This document shows positions 8,335 to 15,535 of a stretch of 40,849 nucleotides of DNA, piece by piece; the first letter of the stretch is position 1; every line of letters starts with the position of its first letter. The translations under genes and the position numbers were made by a program. The notes below the pieces were generated by a model. That model was not told the origin of the DNA. It did not search any database and was given only the letters and a program-made list of their open reading frames with translations. The DNA lies in contig JAEUUU010000052.1 in the NCBI GenBank assembly GCA_016787345.1, positions 1-40,849 on the forward strand, written 5' to 3'. The DNA is from Saprospiraceae bacterium (GTDB taxonomy: Bacteria > Bacteroidota > Bacteroidia > Chitinophagales > Saprospiraceae).

Positions 8335-9588
8335 TCATGATGCCAGCCGATCGTTCAAAAATGCCAAAACCCGCCCCGTTGCGCCCCTGCTTTCCGTCAA
8401 ATAAGTATTGATCGCCTCGGCAGCCGCGCGATGCTTTTCGGGCTGCATCAATCCGTATAAAACCGCCCCCAGTTCGTCCGCGCTGCCCACGGCAAAGCCA
8501 CCGCCTCGCGATACCAGTTGCCGCGCTTCTTCAAATTTGTGGTATTTCGGGCCGAAGACCACCGGCAGGCCCCAGGCCGCGGGTTCCAGGGTATTGTGAA
8601 TACCCCGCCCGAAACCGCCGCCGATATAGGCGACCCATCCGTAGCGGTACAGGGTATTGAGCAGGCCGATGTTGTCGATGATCAGGAAACGGGCGGCCGC
8701 GGCTTCTTTTTCGCCGCTTTGGGAATAGCGCGCCACGAGGGCTTGCGGAAAAGCATTTTTCAGGCGGGTTTCCAGTTGTTGCACCGGTGCGGCGGCCGGT
8801 TCGTGGGGGGCGAATACCACTTTCAGGTTCTGAAATTCCGGCTTTGCCAGCGCGGCGATCAGTAAATCTTCATCGGCCGGCCAACTGCTGCCCACGATCA
8901 GCGTCGCGGGGGCATTGGCGCTGAATGTTGCCACGACGGGGTTGTGCGGCGCCGTTTCGGCTATTTGCAGCACCCGGTCGACCCGCGTATCGCCGGCCAC
9001 TTCCACCGCTTCGATGCCGATACCGCTCAGCAAGCGGGCGGAGGATTCATTCTGGACAAAAAAACGGTCGAAACACCCCAGCATTCGCCGCCAAAAGCCG
9101 CCGTACCATCGGAAAAAAGCTTGGTTGGGGCGAAAAAGGGCAGAGATCAGCACCGTGGGCGTCTGCCTTTTTTTCAGGGCAAACAGGTAGTTGGCCCAAA
9201 ATTCATATTTGACAAAAACCGCCGCATCGGGCCGGATCAGGTCGAGCCAGTCGCGGGCATTAGCCGGCGTATCGGCGGGCAGGTAGGCGATAAAATCGGC
9301 GTGCGGATAGTTTTTTCGGATGTCGTAGCCCGAAGGCGAAAAAAAACTTAGCACGATCTGCCAGTCGGGGTGTTGCTGCCGGAACCCTTCGATCACCGGG
9401 CGGCCTTGTTCAAATTCGCCCAGCGAGGCGGCGTGCACCCACAACACGCGGCTTTTTTTCTGAAAATCAGCGCGATAGCGGCTGCGCCAGATGCGCCGCC
9501 CTTCAACCCATTTGCGGGCCTTGGGCAGAAATGGCGCTGCCAGCCGGATGCCTAACAGGAAGAGCCGGATAAAGAAATTGTACAACAT
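8335..9588 (-). CDS. waaA: 3-deoxy-D-manno-octulosonic acid (Kdo) transferase
   Basis: 417 residues, the typical length of WaaA/KdtA. It transfers Kdo from CMP-Kdo to lipid IVA at the cytoplasmic face of the inner membrane. The N-terminal hydrophobic segment (residues 1-20) is the membrane anchor; WVHAASLGEFEQGRP holds the catalytic Glu58; the N-domain continues to about 200 and ends in FFVQNESSARLL and VAGDTRVDRV. The C-terminal GT-B domain contains FAPHEP, YIGGGFGRGIHNTLEPAAWGLPV and the FGPKYHKFEEA motif of the CMP-Kdo site. Its ATG overlaps the TAA of the upstream barrel gene by one base (TAATG), so the two are translationally coupled. Confidence 0.97.
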   Translation of the reverse strand: MLYNFFIRLFLLGIRLAAPFLPKARKWVEGRRIWRSRYRADFQKKSRVLWVHAASLGEFEQGRPVIEGFRQQHPDWQIVLSFFSPSGYDIRKNYPHADFIAYLPADTPANARDWLDLIRPDAAVFVKYEFWANYLFALKKRQTPTVLISALFRPNQAFFRWYGGFWRRMLGCFDRFFVQNESSARLLSGIGIEAVEVAGDTRVDRVLQIAETAPHNPVVATFSANAPATLIVGSSWPADEDLLIAALAKPEFQNLKVVFAPHEPAAAPVQQLETRLKNAFPQALVARYSQSGEKEAAAARFLIIDNIGLLNTLYRYGWVAYIGGGFGRGIHNTLEPAAWGLPVVFGPKYHKFEEARQLVSRGGGFAVGSADELGAVLYGLMQPEKHRAAAEAINTYLTESRGATGRVLAFLNDRLAS

Positions 9589-10361
9589 TAATAAAAAATC
9601 TTCTCCGGCGCGCCGTAGTAGAACGGCAGCGTCCAGCTGGCCCGGATGCCGAAACGCAGGTCAAGGCGATTGCCGTCGAGGGGGCGCATATCGTTAAAAT
9701 CCCAGCTCCGACGCGATTGGGTGAAGCCCTGGTTGAATTCGAAGCCGATCATCCAGTTGGAGCGGCGGTTGGCGGCGAGGTTTTGCCAGCCGACAAACTG
9801 GTTGAGCGCCAGGCCCGAACAACGGCGGTCGTAGCCTTTGAGGTAGTCGCCGGTGAGTTGTGTGACGCTGCGGGTATCGTCCTGCACGCGGATTTTATGG
9901 TACATCCAGCCGGCGCCGAGGGTCAGCCGGAGGCCGCAACGGCTTTGGGATTTGTGTTTAACGGTAAAAAGCCGGCCCACCGTGCCGCCGAAATACATGC
10001 CCCGTTCGCGCAGGACCACCGTGGCGACCGTGCGGTCGCTGCCGATGATGTCGCCTTCGGGCGTGCGCAGGATGGCCAGCGGGTCCTCCTTGACGTCCTG
10101 CCCGAAAATCAATTGACTTTCCAGCCCCAGCGCCCAGTTGCCGGCGCTCAGCAGTTCCAGTCCGCCGCCAACGACGGCATTGTTGCCGAAGCGATCGGCC
10201 AGGTCGCCGCCGGGCAATTGATAGCCGCCGGAAACGTGCAGCAGAATCGCTTTACCTTTGTTGCGCGGCTCTTGCGCGGGCGGGTGTTCGCGAAATTTTT
10301 GTGCCTGGGCCATAAAGCCGCCCAGGAGGCAAATCCATAAAAAGAATAGTCTGATCGTCAT
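9588..10361 (-). CDS. Outer-membrane barrel protein of unknown role
   Basis: 257 residues from the ATG at 10361, with a signal peptide (MTIRLFFLWICLLGGFMAQA, cut before QKF). The mature part shows alternating beta-strand pattern with repeated aromatic/Gly motifs (HVSGGYQLPGGDLADRFG, GMYFGGTVGRLF, LTLGAGWMYHKIRV) and ends in -F-Y-type aromatics (ASWTLPFYYGAPEKIFY), consistent with a small barrel of 10-12 strands. The family is not recognised. Upstream in-frame codons would run through the divergent FAD-oxidase gene and are rejected. Its coupling to waaA suggests a part in envelope biogenesis; this is inference. Confidence 0.8.
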   Translation of the reverse strand: MTIRLFFLWICLLGGFMAQAQKFREHPPAQEPRNKGKAILLHVSGGYQLPGGDLADRFGNNAVVGGGLELLSAGNWALGLESQLIFGQDVKEDPLAILRTPEGDIIGSDRTVATVVLRERGMYFGGTVGRLFTVKHKSQSRCGLRLTLGAGWMYHKIRVQDDTRSVTQLTGDYLKGYDRRCSGLALNQFVGWQNLAANRRSNWMIGFEFNQGFTQSRRSWDFNDMRPLDGNRLDLRFGIRASWTLPFYYGAPEKIFY

Positions 10362-11826
10362 GGTATCTGATAAAACGCCTGAAACAAAGAATACATCCGG
10401 TCGCAAAAGCGCCGGCAAAAATAACAGCTTCCGTCCCCTTACGCCTGCCTTGCTGGCGAAAATGCGGGACATAGTGAGTGAATCCTTCCTGCTGACGGAC
10501 GAAACCGCCCGCCGCAACCACGGACACGACGAAACCGAAGACCTGCTCTTCTGGCCCGACGCCGTCGCCCTGCCGGCCAATACGCAGGAGGTCAGCGCGC
10601 TCCTGCGGCTTTGCCATGCAGAACGTATTCCGGTCACCATTCGCGGCGGCGGCTCGGGACTGGCGGGCGGCGCTTTGCCGGTGGCAGGCGGACTGGTGAT
10701 TTCCATGAAACGTTTCGACCGAATCATTCAGATCGACGTACGCAATTTTCAGGTGACGGTGGAGCCGGGCGTCGTCACCGAAGTGTTGCAAAATGCCGTG
10801 AAAGACAAGGGTTTATTTTATCCGCCCGACCCGTCGAGCCGCGGACTGAGTTTTATCGGCGGCAACGTAAGCACCAATGCCGGCGGCCCCAAAGCCGTGA
10901 AATACGGCGTGGTGAAAGACCACGTGCTCAACCTGGAAGTTGTACTGCCCAACGGCGACGTGATCTGGACGGGCGCCAATACCCTGAAAAATTCGACCGG
11001 CTACAACCTCACCCAACTCATCGTGGGCAGCGAGGGCACCCTGGGCGTAGTGACCAAAATCGTGCTCAAACTACAACCGCATCCCACCCAAACCCTGCTC
11101 ATGCTCGTGCCCTTCCGCTCGGCGGAAAGCGCCTGCGCGGCGGTCGCGGCGATCTTTCAGGCCGGCGTGACGCCTTCCGGACTGGAGTTTATGGAGCGCA
11201 ACGCCATCGACTGGGCCGTGCGTTACGTGGGCGAAACCCCGGTGCCCATCGACGACGCCGACGCTGCACACCTGCTGATCGAGGTAGACGGCTTTCACGT
11301 CGACAGCCTCATGGCCGATTGTGCCACGATCACCGAAGTGCTGGAAAATTTCGAGTGCGGCGAGATCTTTTTTGCCGACAACGACGCCCAAAAAAACGCC
11401 CTGTGGAAACTGCGCCGCAATGTGGCGCATGCCGTGAAAAGAAATTCGGTGTACAAGGAAGAAGATACCGTGGTGCCCCGCGCCGAATTGCCGGCTTTGC
11501 TCAAAACCGTCAAGGACGTCGGCCGTAAATACGGCTTCGAATCGGTGTGCTACGGCCATGCCGGCGACGGCAACCTGCACGTCAATATCCTGCGCGGCGC
11601 GCTCGACGAGCGGGCCTGGACCGTGGAAGTACCCAAAGGCATCCGCGAAATCTTCCGTTTTGTCAAAAGCGTGGGCGGTACCCTTTCCGGCGAACACGGC
11701 GTGGGCCTGGTGCAGCGCCCTTACCTCGACCTGGTTTTTTCCAAAACCGAACTGCGGCTGATGCGGCAGATCAAAAAGGCTTTCGACCCGAGAGGGATTC
11801 TGAATCCGGGCAAGGTGGTCGGTTGA
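10360..11826 (+). CDS. FAD-binding oxidoreductase, GlcD / D-lactate dehydrogenase type
   Basis: 488 residues from the ATG at 10360. The N-terminal PCMH-type FAD domain shows IRGGGSGLAGGALPV, PPDPSSRGLSFIGGNVSTNAGGP (with the usual KYG) and IVGSEGTLGVVTKI. The C-terminal FAD-oxidase cap has CYGHAGDGNLHVN and GTLSGEHGVGLVQRP. It oxidises a 2-hydroxy acid (glycolate, D-lactate or similar) and passes electrons to a quinone or flavoprotein partner. No GlcE, GlcF or Fe-S subunit is adjacent, and no Fe-S domain is fused, so it belongs to the stand-alone FAD subfamily. The longer frame before the ATG is antisense to the barrel gene and is left out. Its start overlaps the start of that divergent gene. 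Confidence 0.93.
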   Translation: MVSDKTPETKNTSGRKSAGKNNSFRPLTPALLAKMRDIVSESFLLTDETARRNHGHDETEDLLFWPDAVALPANTQEVSALLRLCHAERIPVTIRGGGSGLAGGALPVAGGLVISMKRFDRIIQIDVRNFQVTVEPGVVTEVLQNAVKDKGLFYPPDPSSRGLSFIGGNVSTNAGGPKAVKYGVVKDHVLNLEVVLPNGDVIWTGANTLKNSTGYNLTQLIVGSEGTLGVVTKIVLKLQPHPTQTLLMLVPFRSAESACAAVAAIFQAGVTPSGLEFMERNAIDWAVRYVGETPVPIDDADAAHLLIEVDGFHVDSLMADCATITEVLENFECGEIFFADNDAQKNALWKLRRNVAHAVKRNSVYKEEDTVVPRAELPALLKTVKDVGRKYGFESVCYGHAGDGNLHVNILRGALDERAWTVEVPKGIREIFRFVKSVGGTLSGEHGVGLVQRPYLDLVFSKTELRLMRQIKKAFDPRGILNPGKVVG

Positions 11827-12082
11827 GGGCAAGTTTGTAGATGGGGAATTCGGTCTGGTGAACAAGAGAAAAAATACATTATGCCGTAAAAATGGGGGAT
11901 GGCCGGTTTTTTTCAAAAGTAATAAAGGGTGGGAGAAATGTTATTCCGGGCACCGCCAGGCCCATGACGCTGCTTTTCGTTACTCTTCCCACTGACTACA
12001 ATCAATTTGAGCCCTAACAATCGTCAGTGATGCCGCGAAAATCGCACCGATACCTTTGATCAACAAAATCAAGGTACACATC
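11827..12082. other. Intergenic region with possible promoter of the YceI operon
   Basis: A 256-bp gap without a gene. TACCTTTG at 12051-12058 fits the Bacteroidota -7 box TAnnTTTG and lies 24 bp before the YceI start. No TTTG is found at the expected 19-21 bp upstream (the nearest lies 41 bp away), so the promoter call is weak. I see no hairpin with T-run at the end of the oxidase gene. Confidence 0.35.
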
Positions 12083-12661
12083 ATGAAACGCGGATTACTA
12101 CTTCTCGTCCTGTCTGTTCTCGTCGGCTTCACGTTGCAAGCGCAAGGACAGTATAATTTGGGGTCACACTGGATGGTCATCAAAGGCACGTCCAATCTTC
12201 ACGACTGGCAATCAAACGTAACGCAGGTACGCGGCTACGGTCAGATGACCTCCGAACCCAACCTTCTCAAAGAGATCAAGTCTTTGTACGTCGAGATACC
12301 GGTCAAGGGTATCAAAAGTGAAAAAGGCTCGATTATGGACGGCAAAACCTACGACGCTCTCAAGTCGGGTTCCTATCCTCAAATCACGTACAAGCTCACC
12401 AAAGTAACGGGTCTGAGCGCCAAAGGCGGGGGCAGTTTCTCCGTCGGCACGCTGGGCGATCTTACGATTGCCGGCACCACCAAGCAGGTTGATCTCTGGG
12501 TCAGCGCCAAGGTCGACAATTACGGCAGTGTGTCCTTTTCCGGTTCCAAGAAATTGAAAATGACCGACTTCGGTATCAAACCGCCGACGGCCCTGCTGGG
12601 TTCGCTCACAACCGGCGATGAAGTGGAGATCAGTTTCTCCGTCACATTGATCAAACAATAG
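12083..12661 (+). CDS. YceI-like periplasmic protein
   Basis: 192 residues with a signal peptide (MKRGLLLLVLSVLVGFTLQA). The mature protein follows the YceI lipocalin-like pattern: GTSNLHDWQSN near the start, then the central VEIPVKGIKSEKGSIMDGK and LTIAGTTKQVDL, and at the end SKKLKMTDFGIKPPTALLG, which matches the M-x-(D/T)-FGI-x-PP end of the family. Members bind polyisoprenoids or similar lipids in a beta-barrel in the periplasm; the ligand here is unknown. The ATG at 12083 is chosen over the one 27 bp upstream because it begins the signal peptide. It is followed 65 bp later by a porin gene and then by a second YceI-like gene. Confidence 0.88.
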   Translation: MKRGLLLLVLSVLVGFTLQAQGQYNLGSHWMVIKGTSNLHDWQSNVTQVRGYGQMTSEPNLLKEIKSLYVEIPVKGIKSEKGSIMDGKTYDALKSGSYPQITYKLTKVTGLSAKGGGSFSVGTLGDLTIAGTTKQVDLWVSAKVDNYGSVSFSGSKKLKMTDFGIKPPTALLGSLTTGDEVEISFSVTLIKQ

Positions 12662-12726
12662 AAAAACAATAGCCTGAACAACCAGATACAAGCCAATCCT
12701 TATTGTTCAATCAACAACTCTAATGT

Positions 12727-14112
12727 ATGAAGAAGTCTATCTTGTTTGCGCTCCTGCTGGTCACTGCCCAGCTCGCCATGGCTCAACAACCGGAAATCCA
12801 GTATTTCCGTGCATGGGACCAAACCGGTATCAATGTTTTTGAACCTTCCAAATCAGCCGATCAGCCGGAATTCACCGGTGTTAAGGTTCGTATCGGCGGC
12901 GCTTTTACCCAAAACTACCAATACCTCACGCATAAAAACGCAGCCAAATTTGCCGCTGCTACCAACGGCGCCAATAAAAACCTGCTGTACGGCGTACAAA
13001 AAGACGCGGGTCTCGACACCAACCAGGCTACCCTGAAAGGTTTCAACCTCGCCCAGGCCAACCTGAATTTCGATGTGCAGCTCGGCGACGGTATCCGGGT
13101 ATCGCTCGAAAACTATATGTCGGCCCGTCACCACAATGAATTCTGGGTGAAGGGCGGCTATATCCAGATCGACAAATTGCCGATGTTCGGCAATCCGGAA
13201 TGGTACACCAAGTACGTCCGCGTAAAAGTGGGCCACTTCCAGCAGAACTTCGGCGACATGCAATTCCGTCGTTCGGATGGCGGTAACGGTATGTACAACC
13301 CGTTCGTGGAAAACTTCATTCTCGACGCTTTCACGACCGATATCGGCGGTGAAGCTTACGTATTCCCCTTCGACGGTTTCATGGGTATGATTGGCGTGTC
13401 GTCGGGTTTGATCAAAGGTAATATCGACACTTACTCCGAAACGCCGACGGCTCCGAACGTCGAACCGACCGAACGCAAGCCTTCGGTTTTCCTGAAACTG
13501 GCCTACGACAAAAACATCAACTCTAACCTGCGTATTCGTTTGTCCGGTTCGTTCGTCAACAACGCCAGCAGCGCCTCCAACCAGATGTACTCCGCTGACC
13601 GCACCGGTTCGCAATACTTCATGGTGATGGAACCCGCCGTCAGCGGAACCGGCGCTGCCAGCACGTATGCCGGCAACAAAGATTCCGGCCGTTTCAACCC
13701 GGCTATGGGCAACAAAATTCAGGCCTTCATGATCAACCCGTTCGTGAAATTCTACGGCCTCGAATTCTTCGGCTCCTACGAACAACTGACCGGCCGCACC
13801 AATGCTGAACGCGACGGAACGGAACGCCAGTTTACCCAATTGGTCGGCGAACTCGTGTACCGCACGCTGCCCCGCGAACAACTCTACTTCGGTACCCGCT
13901 ACATCACGATGAGCGGCCGTCCGGCAGGCGCTGCCTTTACGCAAGACATCAGCATCAGCCGCCTGGCTTTCGTCGCCGGCTGGTACCCGACCGAAAACCT
14001 GGCGCTGAAAGGCGAATTCATGATCCAGGACTACACCGACTTCCCCGACACCGACTATCGCCACGAAGGCAATATCAAGGGTGTTATGGTCTCGGCTGTT
14101 GTAGGCTTCTGA
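12727..14112 (+). CDS. Outer-membrane porin-like beta-barrel
   Basis: 461 residues with a clean signal peptide (MKKSILFALLLVTAQLAMAQ). The body is made of long amphipathic strands (VKVRIGGAFTQNYQYL, GIRVSLENYMSARHH, VRVKVGHFQQNFGDM, LRIRLSGSFVNNAS, LALKGEFMIQDYTDF) and ends in the aromatic -VVGF typical of barrel proteins that use BAM. The layout, with a GHFQ-x-NFGD segment in the first third, resembles phosphate-selective/O-P type porins, but the substrate is not known. It stands between two YceI genes and is followed by a strong terminator, so the first YceI gene and the porin probably form one transcript. Confidence 0.85.
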   Translation: MKKSILFALLLVTAQLAMAQQPEIQYFRAWDQTGINVFEPSKSADQPEFTGVKVRIGGAFTQNYQYLTHKNAAKFAAATNGANKNLLYGVQKDAGLDTNQATLKGFNLAQANLNFDVQLGDGIRVSLENYMSARHHNEFWVKGGYIQIDKLPMFGNPEWYTKYVRVKVGHFQQNFGDMQFRRSDGGNGMYNPFVENFILDAFTTDIGGEAYVFPFDGFMGMIGVSSGLIKGNIDTYSETPTAPNVEPTERKPSVFLKLAYDKNINSNLRIRLSGSFVNNASSASNQMYSADRTGSQYFMVMEPAVSGTGAASTYAGNKDSGRFNPAMGNKIQAFMINPFVKFYGLEFFGSYEQLTGRTNAERDGTERQFTQLVGELVYRTLPREQLYFGTRYITMSGRPAGAAFTQDISISRLAFVAGWYPTENLALKGEFMIQDYTDFPDTDYRHEGNIKGVMVSAVVGF

Positions 14113-14165
14113 TGCCTCCTGATTACACTCCATGAACAAAACCACACGCGTTAATCCGGAGCAAT

Positions 14166-14201
14166 CCCATAGCCTGCTTGCAGGCTATGGGATTTTTTTT
14201 T
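14166..14201 (+). terminator. Rho-independent terminator after the porin
   Basis: CCCATAGCCTGC (14166-14177) pairs perfectly with GCAGGCTATGGG (14180-14191), followed by a run of nine T (14193-14201). It lies 54 bp after the porin stop. Confidence 0.95.
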
Positions 14202-14230
14202 GAACTTTCGATCACTAACCCAAACAAGCG

Positions 14231-14869
14231 ATGCTTCAATTCCTTTCCATCTTGCGTTTTATGCTCGTAACAAGCTGCGTTTTGTTGTTGTGCGGGGCCG
14301 CGGGCGATTTTTCCAACAACTCCGGGTATTTGTTTAAAAAACGCTATACCATCGAACGGGGCAGCAAGATGTATCTGTATGGCACCACTAACGTCAATAA
14401 TTTCACCTGCCACTGCGACGACCAGTTGGGTACCCGCTATGTCGAGCTGGAACAAAAAGGCTGGAAAGTACATTTCAGCGATGCCTGGCTCGATTTGTCG
14501 GTCAACGGTCTCGATTGCCGCAACCGCAAGATTGAAACCGATCTGCGAAAAGCCCTGAAAGCGGACAAATACCCGCATATCCGGATCACCTTGCTCGAAA
14601 CCATACAAAACCCGGATTGTCTGGAAGGGAAGTGCGCCGGCTGGTTCGATATCTATGCCAAAATGAACCTCAGCATTACAGGCGTGACCCGCACCCGCGA
14701 CATCAAAGCCAGGGCAAAACTGCTGGCGCCGAAGAAATTGCAATTGGTCGGTCAGCAACAACTTTACATGTCCGATTTCGGCATCCAGCCCCCCGAAGCC
14801 ATGTTGGGCATGATAAAAGTAAACGACCAGATCGATTTTCACTTCGACCTGGTCGTCTCTACCGAATAA
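14231..14869 (+). CDS. Second YceI-like exported protein
   Basis: 212 residues, with an N-terminal hydrophobic segment (MLQFLSILRFMLVTSCVLLLCGA) that looks like a signal peptide or lipoprotein-like signal. It keeps the YceI end motif (LYMSDFGIQPPEAMLGMIKV), the central ITGVTRTRDIKARAKL and the early YLYGTTNVNNFTCHCDD, but it is more divergent than the gene at 12083 and carries extra cysteines (CHCDD, CRNRK, CLEGKC) absent from the first copy. These may form disulfides in the periplasm. It starts 30 bp after the terminator, so it may have its own promoter or receive read-through. A second YceI beside a porin suggests a shared lipid or hydrophobic-compound task; this is inference. Confidence 0.8.
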   Translation: MLQFLSILRFMLVTSCVLLLCGAAGDFSNNSGYLFKKRYTIERGSKMYLYGTTNVNNFTCHCDDQLGTRYVELEQKGWKVHFSDAWLDLSVNGLDCRNRKIETDLRKALKADKYPHIRITLLETIQNPDCLEGKCAGWFDIYAKMNLSITGVTRTRDIKARAKLLAPKKLQLVGQQQLYMSDFGIQPPEAMLGMIKVNDQIDFHFDLVVSTE

Positions 14870-14884
14870 ACTTGTAGCCCCCGA

Positions 14885-15292
14885 TTACGGATTCATTTTC
14901 GCAAAGACCAAACCCGCGACCACGGCTTGCAACAAGCCGTACAACAGCCAGGTAAATACCAGCGTGGGCGATACCGACATGGCGCTGAACACAATCCACA
15001 TCGAGGGAAGTGTGGCGACAAGCGCATAAACAAGCCCCAATTCGAGCCCGCGAAACCAGAACGACCCATGGAAAAGGGGCTTGAAACGATCCCAAAACCA
15101 GGCCAGCGCAAAACTGAGCACAAAGGGGTGCAGGAAATAGAGGTAAGTTTTGTTGCCTTCCAGATCAAAAACCGGGTTGTAATACTCCTCGGCAACGGAA
15201 GGAAACAGGGCGATCATCAAATAAGGGCCTGCATAGCTGAGGGCCAGCAAAAGGAAGCCGGCCACAAGACCCGGAACAAAAAATTTTTTCAT
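14885..15292 (-). CDS. Small membrane protein, four predicted helices
   Basis: 135 residues from the ATG at 15292. Four hydrophobic segments are seen: FFVPGLVAGFLLLALSYAG near the start, then about residues 55-72, 83-101 and 110-130. The pattern resembles DUF1761-like membrane proteins, but no signature is strong enough to name a family. It ends 15 bp from the second YceI stop on the opposite strand (convergent). A 20-codon in-frame extension upstream has no signal of its own and is left out. Confidence 0.75.
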   Translation of the reverse strand: MKKFFVPGLVAGFLLLALSYAGPYLMIALFPSVAEEYYNPVFDLEGNKTYLYFLHPFVLSFALAWFWDRFKPLFHGSFWFRGLELGLVYALVATLPSMWIVFSAMSVSPTLVFTWLLYGLLQAVVAGLVFAKMNP

Positions 15293-15431
15293 ACTTGAAA
15301 CGGTTGGTGAAAAAACGAAACGAGGACAGGACCGACCGGGTAGTTGTTCCAAGTGCTAAGGTAGGTCAAATTGTGAGTACAATACTTCGCGAGAGGGATA
15401 ATTAAATACGGGGTTGATAAGGGGTTGACGA

Positions 15432-15510
15432 GGTTTATAGGGTTTATATAAAAGGAGGGTGGATGCTCTTGTCAAGCGTCCACCCTCCTTTTATATAAAC
15501 CCTATAAACC
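15432..15510. repeat. Perfect 32-bp inverted repeat, terminator-like
   Basis: Bases 15432-15463 are exactly complementary to 15479-15510, and three or four more pairs (TGCT/AGCG) extend into the 15-base loop. The arms contain GGAGGGTGGA and TATAGGGTTTAT. It lies 26 bp after the TonB-receptor stop. Flanking text repeats CCCTATAAA in tandem and CATCAACCTTTTC twice (about 15510-15545). It could end receptor transcription, or it could be a small palindromic mobile repeat. Confidence 0.75.
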
Positions 15511-15535
15511 CTATAAACCTCATCAACCTTTTCCA

